Shown in pieces: positions 1 through 10,376 of a stretch of DNA of 64,000 bases; position 1 is the first letter of the stretch; every line of letters starts with the position of its first letter. The position numbers and the translations under genes were made by a program. The stretch is from Phoronis australis. Its lineage: Eukaryota; Phoronida; Phoronidae. Location of the stretch: assembly GCA_002633005.1 (NCBI GenBank), contig NMRA01000163.1:394537-458536 (forward strand), written 5' to 3'. Under the pieces are notes generated by a model, which worked only from the letters and a program-made list of their open reading frames with translations, had not been told where the DNA came from and did not search any database.

Positions 1-89
1 CAAAATAAACGACTAAATTGTAGCATTGGTAAACATGGTAAATATGGAAAACAGTTTAACAGTAACGCCACCACTCACGAGTCACGACT

Positions 90-583
90 CAGCAGGCCTT
101 TCAAAAATAATAGGGTGTCCAAAATGGGGTTCCCAATATTCCAGGGTGTCCATGATTCCGACGCATAACCCNTATTTTCAAACCCGTGTTCATGTGCAAG
201 TCAAGTGGTTGTTCGTAAACCAAGGATAGAAATATAAATCGTAAAACCGGTGATAGGTTAAAGCACAGTCACAGTTGGTCAAAATACTTATTCAAATCCT
301 TGTAAGTATATCAGGCGAATACTCTTGGCTTTTTAACACCACTACTTAAAAATAGTTGAGGTGTTCCCTCTCTCCAGTGCCCAGTGGCGATGTGGTGACC
401 GCAGTGCATAATCTTAGATGTAAAAACCTTGATCTATGCATTTGTTTGTAAAAAAAAATCTGTGTGCTGGGGGTTTTGCTGGGGGTGGGGGGTTACGCGT
501 CGGAATCATGGACGCCCTGGAATATTGGGAACCCCATTTTGGACACCCTATTTTCAAAATCCTGGATAAAGGCCTGGCTAATT
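90..583. repeat. Foldback element with about 80-bp inverted arms
   Basis: Bases about 90-171 are the reverse complement, with few mismatches, of about 493-583; a core shared block reads GGGTGTCCAAAATGGGGTTC. The 320-base spacer shows no gene. A single N at 172 lies at the inner edge of the left arm. Confidence 0.85.
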
Positions 584-1664
584 TAGTGTTTGCTGGCAGA
601 AAGTGTTGTGAAACAACTCGATTTCCATCCCATGACCAAGTGTTAGGGGAATCTTTATTTACATTTACATTACTCAAATAATGATTGTCAATGTACAACT
701 TCTGCCCTGACGGTGCTGTAGCCCGGCAAAGCGGAACCTGACCCAATTCGCGGCCCCCGACGAGTAAGTAGATTTACAGTTTTCGTGGCTAATTCACCAA
801 CATAATCACCGTGCTCATTACTTTGGCTCACTACTAGAGTATTTTTTTGACTGGAAGTTTAGTTTCCACTGAACTTTAGCTGGTTTATGTTCGTGATGTC
901 ACTGGCTGGGATAACGGCAGAGTCAATCCGGCCGGCCGCTACGGGCCTGATCGGGCTTCGAGTCACTGGCCAGGATAACAAGCGTTTTGTGTTTAGAACT
1001 CAAAGATCACAAGTCTAAACAATCTATCTAGGTTCTCCTGTCTGTATCTCACGGGAAGTACTTCGAAATTATCTCAGAACAGACCCCCAAACTCCTGCTA
1101 CAGACCTTGTTTGCCTGCCGAACTTTGTAGACTACTGTGTGTCAAAATACCAATAAATCCGTAAGAGCGAAATACAACAACACGTTTTTATAAGGACTCG
1201 GTGTATTTTCAAGTGTTTTACATCGAAGTTTGATGATTTATTGGTGTTAAACGATGACTTCACGCGATAAGCTGACACCAGTTACCCATGTTGTGAACTG
1301 CTGAACAGACTGCGTGTGAAACCGGTGACATCATTGGATAATTTCAACACCTCCGTCTGCCGTCAGGTGTCAGGTAACGCAACCGTACGTGTCGATATGG
1401 AGTAGAACTACACGATCTAAATTGATATAAATTAGGTTGTTTTTTGGGTGGCATGCTCCTTTAAATCGCCCGCCACAACTCCTAAGCGGTGTCACGTGAT
1501 ATATTTCAACGTATATTCTCTAGAGATTCGGAGCTCTTTCGCATTGAAGATAAGTTTGACCTTTACATCCGCTGTATTTTTTATCCAGAGCATGACAGTT
1601 TTATTGTAAAATTCGCATTATTGTATTCACTTTAAGTCACATAGTTTCAATTACTGATTGACTC
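584..1664. other. No gene seen
   Basis: Sequence between the foldback repeat and the possible exon at 1665. No coding segment, RNA gene or repeat recognised. Confidence 0.5.
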
Positions 1665-1765
1665 ATGTATTCGAGAGACCAGTTTGTATCTTTGGACGAT
1701 GATGATTTTGACTGGCAAAGCATACTGGAGCTCAATGACGACGAACGGAGCTCCACTTGTCTTGT
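1665..1765 (+). CDS. Possible first exon of the decayed gene at 2.3-3.3 kb
   Basis: ATG at 1665 followed by YSRDQFVSLDDDDFDWQSIL and ELNDDERSSTCL, an acidic start with codon usage unlike its AT-rich flanks. A GTGGGT donor is possible near 1763. No homology recognised; the link to the downstream remnant is inferred from position only. Confidence 0.3.
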
Positions 1766-2165
1766 GGGTTTTCTTCTGTTTGTGTCAGTGCCAGAACTGC
1801 CACTGAAACTGCGGTAACGAGCTCAGGTGTACGTGGCCAGAAATCAGGAAAATCAAGGAAATCTGGTACGTATCAAGGCAACTGCCTATCTCATATTGAA
1901 TAAATGTTGTCAACATGTCAGTAGAAATCGCCTGATTGAGGAACCGCCGCAACTCTGACCATTTTTCGTGGCACATTTATTGTTGTTGTGATATAGCACC
2001 GATTCCCACCTTCGTTGACATTGTTACTGTGTTGGTGTTAGTATCATGGTGTGTTGCATTACTGAGAGAAAAAAGATTCTGTATTCTCTTAGAAAGGGTT
2101 TCACTCTTTATTGCACAAAAGAACCACACTGTGAAACGGTATTATTGTTAATTTATTGTCACTGT

Positions 2166-2252
2166 ATTTTATTGTTACTGTATCTATTATTGTTATTATT
2201 ATTACTATTATTATTATCGTTACTGCTATTACTATTATAATTATTATTTTAT
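2166..2252. repeat. TTA/ATT-rich simple repeat
   Basis: Imperfect run of TTATTA/ATTATT trinucleotides with occasional G or C, just upstream of the acceptor at 2266. It generates a spurious leucine-rich frame. Confidence 0.8.
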
Positions 2253-2265
2253 AATTGTTCTTGCA

Positions 2266-3273
2266 GGTCTAAAGCTGAGCACTCGATACACCAGAGACGT
2301 CTTTGAGGCTAATTTCCATGATTAAATCACAGAGGCCAAAACAGAAATTGTAGGTGATAGTATTTTACAGCTGACCGATTCTGGAAAGAAAGCTGCACAT
2401 ATTATTGGTCAAATCAACTATGCAGAAAAGCCAAAGATTTTAATGAATTTTTTATATTCATCATTGACAGCAGGAGATGACCTCCATTTGCCAAGTTCAA
2501 AACGTGAAAAAATGTGGGAGGTTTTTCACCAGCAATGCATAGACTCGAGCTTCATTGCACAGGATGTAGAATTTCTGGAAAAATACGCGTCAAAAGAAGG
2601 TAACTATGTTTTGCGTCGTGTGTTTGCCACTTTTGTACGCACACTTTTCCATCATGTTTCTGTGGCATGCGATTCAACAAACATGCCAACAGTCCAACCA
2701 AACAAAGCAAAAGAACTACCGTAACACCTACAGAAGAAAAAGCATTGCACTATCTTGGAGGAGCAATTTGTTCGCGCTTGGAAAAGAAATTAAAAACTAA
2801 AGTCGGATGTGCACGAGCTGAACAGTGCTTTAATTTGTTAGACTTTTTCTGATGGCGACGGTGATCAACGTGACAGTATCATGAGCGAATGGACTGAAAT
2901 GAAAAACTAGTCACTCCGGTGGTTTGAAATTATTAAAACAGAACTCTTCCATTTCCTAAAAGAAGTTGAAAGAATTGGTTGCTACTGCTTACAGCCTGAC
3001 AAACTAGTCAATTATCATGGTGGTGACATTCGAGACAATGTCTTTTCCATTGTAAGGGAAAGTGAAAGTGGTCTAAAATTCTGGGATGACTTGTGCCAGA
3101 ATACACCAGTTGATCATGACATTAAAATGTACATCATGTCCATGGTAGTGAAATTTTATGTAACCCTCGGGGGTTATTCATTTCAAAAAGGATTACTGGA
3201 AATTTATCAGCACTTTTCATCCCAGAATGTTGCCCGTCAAAAGGCACTACGCAAATCACTGAAGAATGACTAG
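2266..3273 (+). pseudogene. Decayed protein-coding remnant, unidentified
   Basis: Continuous protein-like sequence runs through all three frames: LSTRYTRDVFEANF, an in-frame TAA, then QLTDSGKKAAHIIGQINYAE and SSKREKMWEVFHQQCIDSS; a shift to TPTEEKALHYLGGAICSRLE; another shift to FFKEVERIG-like and DDLCQNTPVDHDIKMYIMSM. An acceptor (TTCTTGCAG) opens it at 2266. The LHYLGGAICSRLEKKL stretch recalls the YIxGYIxxKL segment of transposon-encoded proteins, but no family is assigned. Frame changes and stops show it is inactive. Confidence 0.5.
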
Positions 3274-4549
3274 GATATTTGGGCTGCAGGTTTTCTTAAA
3301 AACGGTGTTGAAACAACAAATTATGTTTTTCTCGAGCTTGTGTCTTGTGAAAACTGATTAGGTGAACTTTAATACAAGTGCAATACAGTGTCAACTTGAC
3401 AATATCAAGTTAATTTATCTTCATAGATATTGCCACGCTCTTCTTTTTGATGTCTTTTGTGTGTTATGTGAACTATTTTCAAGCCCACCTGCAGTAGACA
3501 GGACTTAAATTTGTCAGTGAGAAAGAAACCAACTCAAGCTAGTGAAAACAACCCAAGTCAGTTATTCAACAATATTTGTCTACAAGAAAACCTGCAACCT
3601 ACAGATAGACATTTTCAATAATATTTGTGAAAGGGTTCTAGAAATTTCTGAGATCAAATCGTAACAGCCAATGATATGATTAGATATGATCATGCAGTTG
3701 CAGAACAGTGTGTGTTAGTAGGAGGATCGACCAACGAGTGTCAAGTCCTACAGCGTGTACAGCAGATAAGACGTTTGATTATTTATGACTAATTGATTGA
3801 AATTACCCTTACGGAGGGTGGTAGCGTACTAACTCTTCTTCATTAGTATTCTAAATTACTTAATTAACGACAGGTTTCACTTGCATTACTTAGTGTTAAT
3901 TAAATAATAAACTTATTACTGAATTTAATCATTCTCTCTCCATTCATGCACAATTACACACCATAGCTACCTTTTAAACTAAACCCACAGTCAACTTCTG
4001 ACACTTTGAAACATGGTATTTCCCTCTAATACTCTAATAGTTCGTACTGTAGGCGTCCTAGGGAAAAATAGTTTGTACATGTAAGTTGCTAGCTGTTTGT
4101 CACTGCATAACTTGCCTCATCAGTGAAATTCGAGCATTGGTCATTGAGTGGAGTTTGATCTCGAATGGTTCGCATGTTTACTTTTGTCTCTATTAGTTTG
4201 AACATGAAGCTGTCAAGGGTAAAGTAGTACATTAGTGTACCAACTATTAATGAAACAATAGTGCATTGCAGTATGTGCACATGTAAAATACATTTTTAAC
4301 TGTTGCTTTTAAGCAAGAGGCTAACCAATTTCAATAAATATTATTACAGGCAACCAACAAATTACACCAGTTCAAATGGCTGCAGACAAGTTTTCAGTGC
4401 AGTAGCAATCCCCGTGCATTAGAATTGCTGTTCAGTAACGGTATATCGTGAATTCTTTCTTTCTCTTTGGAATTGCACTGTTGTCAACTTCGAAGTTGCA
4501 TGGTCCATTCTTTCGACTGCCACAGTTACCAGTAAATGATGCACATGCA
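3274..4549. other. No gene seen
   Basis: AT-rich spacer between two convergent coding relics (plus-strand remnant ending at about 3273, minus-strand transposase ending at 4550). Only short chance frames. Confidence 0.5.
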
Positions 4550-5559
4550 CTAGATTTTTGCAGCCTCAGAGAAGCAGCATTGTAGTTGAATGTTGAACTG
4601 ATGTACAGTAGGGTTGTCGCTAAAACCACCAGCACTTCTTTGGAGGGAGAAATATTGTTCAAGTAGATCCTGATTAAAGTTTTCACTTAAAGCAAATTGA
4701 ACATCATTGTTCAGGAGAAATTTGCATGCTTCAATGAATGAGTGAACAGTAATTTGTATACCCTCCAATGTTTGAAAACTCAATAACATTTTACTTTTTT
4801 CTGATCTACTGAATCCAGGCCTGTTTTGCACTTCATTTGTCCAAGCTTTGAGGTCCTCAAGAAAGACATGTTCCAACCAATGAAACCGAACATCATCCAA
4901 AGTGACATACGGAGCAAGGAATTGCTTCGCTCTCTCATGCTCATACAGAGACTGTACATTGAGACAATCAAAGTTTCTAATAAATTTAACATTTTCTGAT
5001 ACTTCATTACCAAACAGCATTTCTAATGCACTTGCAACGGCTGCACTTATTACTTGAGTGGCATAAGAAACCCTCATAGTGCCAAAAGAAGTGAGGTAGA
5101 TGTGAGCTCATGACAGCTTGTGAGCAAGCCATAAAAATGCACTTTGTTCGTGGTGGTAGAGTTTTATGACATGCCCCCATGAAATATATTTACCATTGCG
5201 CCACAATGCTCTACTTCAATTGTGGGCAAAACTATTAGAAAAGCAATTTCAAGTTGTTTTGATGAAGTGTGGAGCATCTGAGAAAAAGAACAGTTCACTA
5301 CCATCTTCAGCCCAGGGGTTAAAAGTTTTGTACACTATTGAGTTGGCACCTTGTTTGTGAATTTTAAAGAACTTTCTATATGGTGTCGCCCCATCTCCTG
5401 TTATACTTAAGACTTTGAAGTCTAACCACTCCAGTCGCTCAACTGCTTCCCATAAAATGGGGAGAAGATGCTGTGACTTTGCACCCGTTATGGGAAAGTG
5501 AGCAAAAAACCATACTAGTCCTCAGGTCATAAGTACTAGCATGTGTGTGGCAACATCAG

Positions 5560-5685
5560 GCATGACTGGCCCATCTGCGTTTAGAGCCCGCTCCAGATCA
5601 TCCATGTGATTGGCAACATCAGGCATGATTGGCCCATCTACGTTCAGAGCCCGCTCCAGATCATCCATGTGATTGGCAACATTCC
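5560..5685 (-). repeat. 63-bp tandem duplication inside the transposase relic
   Basis: Two adjacent 63-bp units, each encoding 21 residues of the form VANHMDDLERALN-(V/A)-DGP-(I/V)-MPD. They differ at few positions, so the duplication is younger than most of the decay or was tolerated in frame. Confidence 0.8.
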
Positions 5686-6077
5686 CAAGATCAACAAAAC
5701 CAATTAACTCTCCCGAGTGCTTGTCAAACACAAGGTTTGACTTCAGTTTTACCTCGTCCATAAGTATACCTACAAACATGTCTGATTTTCCTTTCTTCTT
5801 CATTTCAGCTTGCATCATAGAAAAAACATGTTCTTGAAATCCTGACTCAGTTTTGAAAACAGTGTAGTCTTTTAGAGTTCGCTGAGAGGGCAACTTGATG
5901 CAACCAGAATTACGCAGTTTCATAAGCTGCACTAGATTTGAATTTCAAACTGAGAGCCCAGCGGATTACCATGGGGTGCCAATGGATACTTTTGGCATTT
6001 TTGAGACATGTGGCTTTCATTTGCTGGTCCCAAAAGAGTGCAGCAAAAGAGTTTGGAGGAAATGAATGTTCATTTTT

Positions 6078-6843
6078 TTTCATTTACAATCTGCTGAATG
6101 TCAGATGCTGTTTCAGAGTCAAGGTTTACACCTTCTAATTGTATATTGTCCTGCATTCGTTTTTCCAGGCGAACAATGCGTTTTTTAAGTGTTTTGTTTT
6201 GGAGAGTCCTAGACTTTAGCTGATTCATCAGCTGAGTTGAATCAAGGTGAACTAGAGGCGTGCTAGAAGAAGGACTTTCGACGTTGTCCACGTTACGTCG
6301 CTTTCGGGAAAGGATTGCCCTCGGTGTGTTCCGAAACTGTGAACAGCTGGAACACCGGCTTTCACCTTTATCTAGCATAGCACAGTTCACAGACCTTACT
6401 GTTGAAATATACGTCTCCCCATAATTAGTGTTCTCTAAGAAGCCATTTTTGCTTTTCGATATGCAACTTTGAAACTGTTCATCAGAATTACCACAGCAAA
6501 CACTAAACTCAGAAATCAAACTTATCACCTTATGAACATTTTCTTGAGTTAAGAGAGGGGGATCTCTACATTTGAAGATATCGTGACTGTGAGAGATTTC
6601 CCTAGAGTGAACTTTTATAGAAATTTCTGCCCTAATAAAATTGACAACGAATTTACACATAGATAATTTAGCCACATCTACTAATAAAACCAGCTGCAGC
6701 AGACTGTCTTCATTCTTGGTGATGACCCATCCTTTAGGAAGCTCTCCGTGTTTATCTGTAAAAACAGTTGTAAGAAATCTTTGGTGTCCAGTCCTGATAC
6801 CTACATTTCTCAAATGGACATTTTGCTGATACATAATTTATGT
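6078..6843 (-). pseudogene. P-element-like transposase: N-terminal large exon
   Basis: An open frame of 254 codons with ELPKGWVITKNEDSLLQLV near its start, a CSSCSQ zinc-knuckle-like patch, a basic stretch (SRKRRNVDN) and a coiled-coil-like end (LKSRTLQNKTLKKRIVRLEK). It probably precedes the catalytic core, as the leucine-rich dimerisation region does in P-type transposases. An acceptor (CTGTAG) lies at about 6844-6849, but the incoming phase does not match this frame, which implies a further frameshift. Confidence 0.6.
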
Positions 6844-6910
6844 TTTCTACAGTCAACCACTTTCAAGTGTTTCAGTGACAATAATGATTATAGTAAACAC
6901 ATTGACCTAC

Positions 6911-7048
6911 CTGAGAACACTGTACCCTTTGTATTTTCCAAATCAGAGTTGACCACAGTGTTGTTGTCACCACCACGACTTTTCCCGCTGCAACTGGACT
7001 CAGTCAAAGGAATGTCGAGATATCCATAACCATCACTTTCACTGGAGG
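6911..7048 (-). CDS. Upstream acidic exon of the P-element-like gene (copy a)
   Basis: 138 nt, two bases in and one out. It encodes SSESDGYGYLDIPL and later NNTVVNSDLENTKG. Acceptor TTGTAG, donor GTAGGT. It is related to the exon at 7449-7589, so exon duplication within the gene is likely. Confidence 0.55.
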
Positions 7049-7448
7049 CTACAAAAATATTTAAGTGAAGTCTGAATGGAAAAAGCTATTGTTACACAAC
7101 ACTGCTGACAATTTAACTACTGCTTTTACCGGTGTAGTACATTTTAAAAACTGGTGTCCCGTCTTATTCACTAACACTGTAAATGCATGGTAATAACTGC
7201 GCTGTCAAGGTAACAATAAAACTAAGATTCTGAAGCAGATTTCATAATAAGTGAAACCTGGCTAAGAAGTAGTTGAATCTGCCACATTTTTCTAGTGTCC
7301 TTAACCACTACAAAGAATGTACGAAAAATACTAGAGATATGTAGACGATTCAGCTTCAAGGTCATGATCAATAAAATGTGCATTTAACAAAGGCCTACTA
7401 CCAACAGAAACCATCTACAAGATGGGTTCAACAAGTATTCCCCTTTAC

Positions 7449-7589
7449 TTGAAAACTCTGCTTCTGTGTTGTCCAAGCCAGAGCTGACCACAGTATCATC
7501 AAGGGCAGAGTGATCTTGAGTAAAAGTGGATTCATTCAAAAGAACACTGAGAGGTACATCATCGTCGTCATCATCACTTTCACTTGAGC
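7449..7589 (-). CDS. Upstream acidic exon of the P-element-like gene (copy b)
   Basis: 141 nt, same 2-in/1-out phase. It encodes SSESDDDDDDVPLSVLLNES and DDTVVSSGLDNTEAEF. Its second half resembles copy a at nucleotide level (ACTGTGGTCA then a Ser-Xaa-Leu-Asp/Glu-Asn run). Acceptor TTGTAG, donor GTAAAG. Confidence 0.55.
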
Positions 7590-7827
7590 CTACAAAATAG
7601 TTGACAAACACCGAAATTGATAACCACATTTTATGTTACACAATTCATAAAACCTTGATTGTCAAAGTATACAGAGTTGAATGGGGGCAGTAATGTTATA
7701 TCCATTGGGAGGTGACCTGCCTGGGGTCTCCTAAATTGGCCCACGACTCAAAACTGGCATCCAGCATAGAGCAGGAGTGAGGCTTAATTTTACTCAAGAG
7801 CAGATCTCGAAATGCATTTTGCTTTAC

Positions 7828-7911
7828 CTGGAAATGCAGTGGCATCATCATTTTCAGTGCTGGAACTGCCCAGGTCATCATTCGTATTACTTGGCTGGAT
7901 GTTTCTGGAAG
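7828..7911 (-). CDS. Upstream acidic exon of the P-element-like gene (copy c)
   Basis: 84 nt, again two bases in and one out, encoding SRNIQPSNTNDDLGSSSTEN then DDATAFP. Acceptor TTGTAG, donor GTAAAG. No known domain; low-complexity acidic linker. Confidence 0.5.
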
Positions 7912-8171
7912 CTACAAGGAAAGAGACACACTGCATTGTTGCTAAAAATACTTGTTAATACTTAATAATTGTACGTCAAGAATTTTTATAGTTAGGTTCT
8001 CACTTACAGCAAACACAATGCTCATTAAAAATGTAACGAAAAAGTAAATTTATTATTTTATCCACTCTACTCTGCTTGGTCAGCCTACTTATGTGCCTGA
8101 ATGGAATTCTTTTCATCACAGGTAGCTCAAAAATTGACTTACGAAGGTCTTATTCTATGTTCAAGTAGTAC

Positions 8172-8246
8172 CTCTAAGTTCATCTTGCTTCCTCCGGCTG
8201 TTTTTTCGACGAATACCAATCCGCTTTAAGCACGTGGAACCCTCAT
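8172..8246 (-). CDS. Upstream basic exon of the P-element-like gene
   Basis: 75 nt in the same phase class, encoding EGSTCLKRIGIRRKNSRRKQ then DELR. The basic cluster could be a nuclear localisation or DNA-contact segment. Acceptor TTTTAG, donor GTACTA. Exons further upstream, perhaps with a DNA-binding finger, were not identified. Confidence 0.5.
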
Positions 8247-9206
8247 CTAAAACAGGAAATGAACAGTAAAATTCCAACACTGAGCAAGATGTCAGGTCAG
8301 TCATTACAAGTAACATCAAGTGAGGATTTCACCACATACTATCACTCTCTTATTCAGCTCAGCAAACTCAAGCTGCCCCGCGTAAGATGTAAACGTTTTA
8401 GAGGAAAAATCAAGTTTTTCATCGGGACATTTTTATCACTTTTTACACTTGAAAATCAGGAAATGTATGAATTCTAAAACTTTAAGTAGTGCACAGTCTC
8501 TTACAGGGCATTACAGTCTCTCCCAATAACCCAAATCCAACAGAAACCAGAACATTCGTTGAGAAAATATTCATGTTCAAAATTTCTTAAATTCCCATAT
8601 CGGACCAGTTTAAGGACACTAAAGTAATTTTCAAAACTTTCACACTCACAACATTCCAATTTTAATAAATATAAAAACACCAAGAACCTTATCAGTACTT
8701 AATAATACTAAATCAGTTTTTAAAAAATTAAAACTTCTTGAAGCCGACATTCCAGATTTGAGAAATTTTGTGCAAAATATGCTGGAAATTCGTAGTTTTA
8801 GCCAAAGCTTTGAATATTGCAAAGATTTGTCAGTTTCCATATCAAAATGAAGGGGATAACCACCTTGACTAAACAATCAGTACATAGCAAGGGTAGCTAT
8901 TTGTCATAATAAAAAGAATACAATGATACTGATATCCCAGTTTGGTGAATTATTGTGCAAAAAACAGAAAATATGCCAAGTGCGAGACCTACTATGGCAA
9001 AACAAGGAAATCTGCCATTTGTAACATGTCCTTTTAAGAATTATTTGAGGAATTAATTTATAAAAATACTACAATATGAAGTACAAATATGACAAGAGCT
9101 GTAAATGAACAGAAATTTCTGTACTTGAACAGCTTTGTGCATTACAAACACCTGGAAACATGCTATGAATGGTCAGCCAGTATTGCTAAATATGATTCAT
9201 GGACTA

Positions 9207-9283
9207 GGGGTGGTGCACCACAGGGGTCTGGGGGGCTTAAGAGACCCATCTCCACTTTTTCAGTGCGGCTGCGCTGCCCATGT
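9207..9283. mobile_element. Half copy of the GGGCGGCGC-type MITE
   Basis: GGGGTGGTGCACCACAGGGG ... CTTTTTCAGTGCGGCTGCGC ... CCCATG. It matches one half of the paired-hairpin elements at 22593, 23470 and 36149, with more divergence. Confidence 0.55.
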
Positions 9284-10197
9284 AGTGTCAGTGTGCAAGA
9301 CTCAAAAGTCCAGTCCAGTCTGTTGTGTGACTGGAGTGGCATGCATTGGCATTGGATTTGGAATGCAGAGCAAAACTGGTATACTCATTCATGCCTGGGT
9401 ATTCTTGTATTGGAAGTACAAAGTAGCAAAATGGCGGCCCATGATTTATGTAAGCTTTTATGAAAATTGTTAGGATCTTATTGGGAGTTTAGAGCAATTA
9501 TCGAACAAAAGAAAGCTGACCCCCCTATAATATATGCCAGGAAGGAGTTAATCATTCATGTAAGATATTGGCTACATGGGTAAACTTCTCAACTCCTTGT
9601 TGGGCTATAGAATCGTTGTTGGGCTATAGAATCGAACAAGTTGGGAGCAGTAGGAAAATGCCGTAATGTTACTTATTACCCTTTGATTGATAAAATAATT
9701 ACAAAATCTTTGGAACCAGTTACCTGTAAATAAGAGGTTGGATTATGAGTCAACTGACTAAAAAGCTGTGACCTTTGCCTAAAGAAAACATGTCTTTCAA
9801 CTGATGATTTTAACTTTTTGCCATGCTAGCTTCTGAATTGCTATCAGCCTTGAGTTTTTGGCAAAGCTAGACCCCAGAGTCATGTGACTGTAATACCACC
9901 GGACAATCGTCTACTTTTAGTACCATCACCAGGTTTGAAGTGATGCACCCAGAAAGTGAATTGAAACATTTAGGAATGTTAAAATTGTAATAGCCAACAA
10001 TTTTAGCTTTTTTTCACATTAAGGTCTCTTCCAGAAACCTCTTTGATTAGCTGGGTGATGATCGATGTAGCCCATCTTAACAATTGGAATTTGTAACAGT
10101 TGAAGATCTTGTGGCACGGCTAAGTATTACACCAATGTAATTATAAAACTGGACTGGTGTCTTACAAATGATTATATTACATTTCAGTTTGTAAGTG

Positions 10198-10376
10198 ATG
10201 TCTGATGGTGAACAGACACTCAAAGTCAAGCGTTACTATGTCCATGGCTGTGTTGTTCCATTTGAAGAAGACTCCACACATGAGTTCAAAGGCCACCGAA
10301 ACCTTTCAGCAGAGGATGTCCCACCTTGGTGTTACCACTCTGGATCAGAAAAAATGACCAGAAAGGCAGTGTCAAG
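10198..10376 (+). CDS. Schlafen-like exon 1 (coding start)
   Basis: 179 nt, ATG at 10198. It encodes VKRYYVHGCVVPFEEDSTHE then FKGHRNLSAEDVPPW, the start of the AlbA_2 domain with its Glu pair. It leaves two bases of an Arg codon before GTAGAA. An acceptor (ATTTCAG) sits just upstream at 10181-10187, so transcription begins further upstream. Confidence 0.85.

Larger units (their letters stand above)
4550..8246 (-). pseudogene. THAP9/P-element-like transposase, multi-exon, inactivated
   Basis: Minus-strand coding relic of a P-element-type DNA transposase. Recognisable segments are WHPMVIRWALSLKFKSSAAY, LPSQRTLKDYT, LMDEVKLKSNLVFDKHSGEL, GFVDLGN, ITGDGATPYRKFF, FFSDAPHFIKTT and, near the C-terminus, EQYFSLQRSAGG then DNPTVHQF. 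These carry the Asp, Asp and Glu expected of the RNase H-like core. It is dead: four in-frame TGA stops (5522, 5249, 5216, 5108), a frameshift at about 5915, another in an A8 run at about 6078-6085, and probably one near 6770. Four upstream exons with matching phase encode an acidic N-terminal region. No THAP zinc finger was seen in the window, and no terminal inverted repeats or 8-bp target duplication were found. Confidence 0.8.

Noticed and set aside
9089-9473. Two overlapping plus-strand frames of 112-124 codons
   Set aside because: They cross a half MITE in two frames; neither resembles a protein family.
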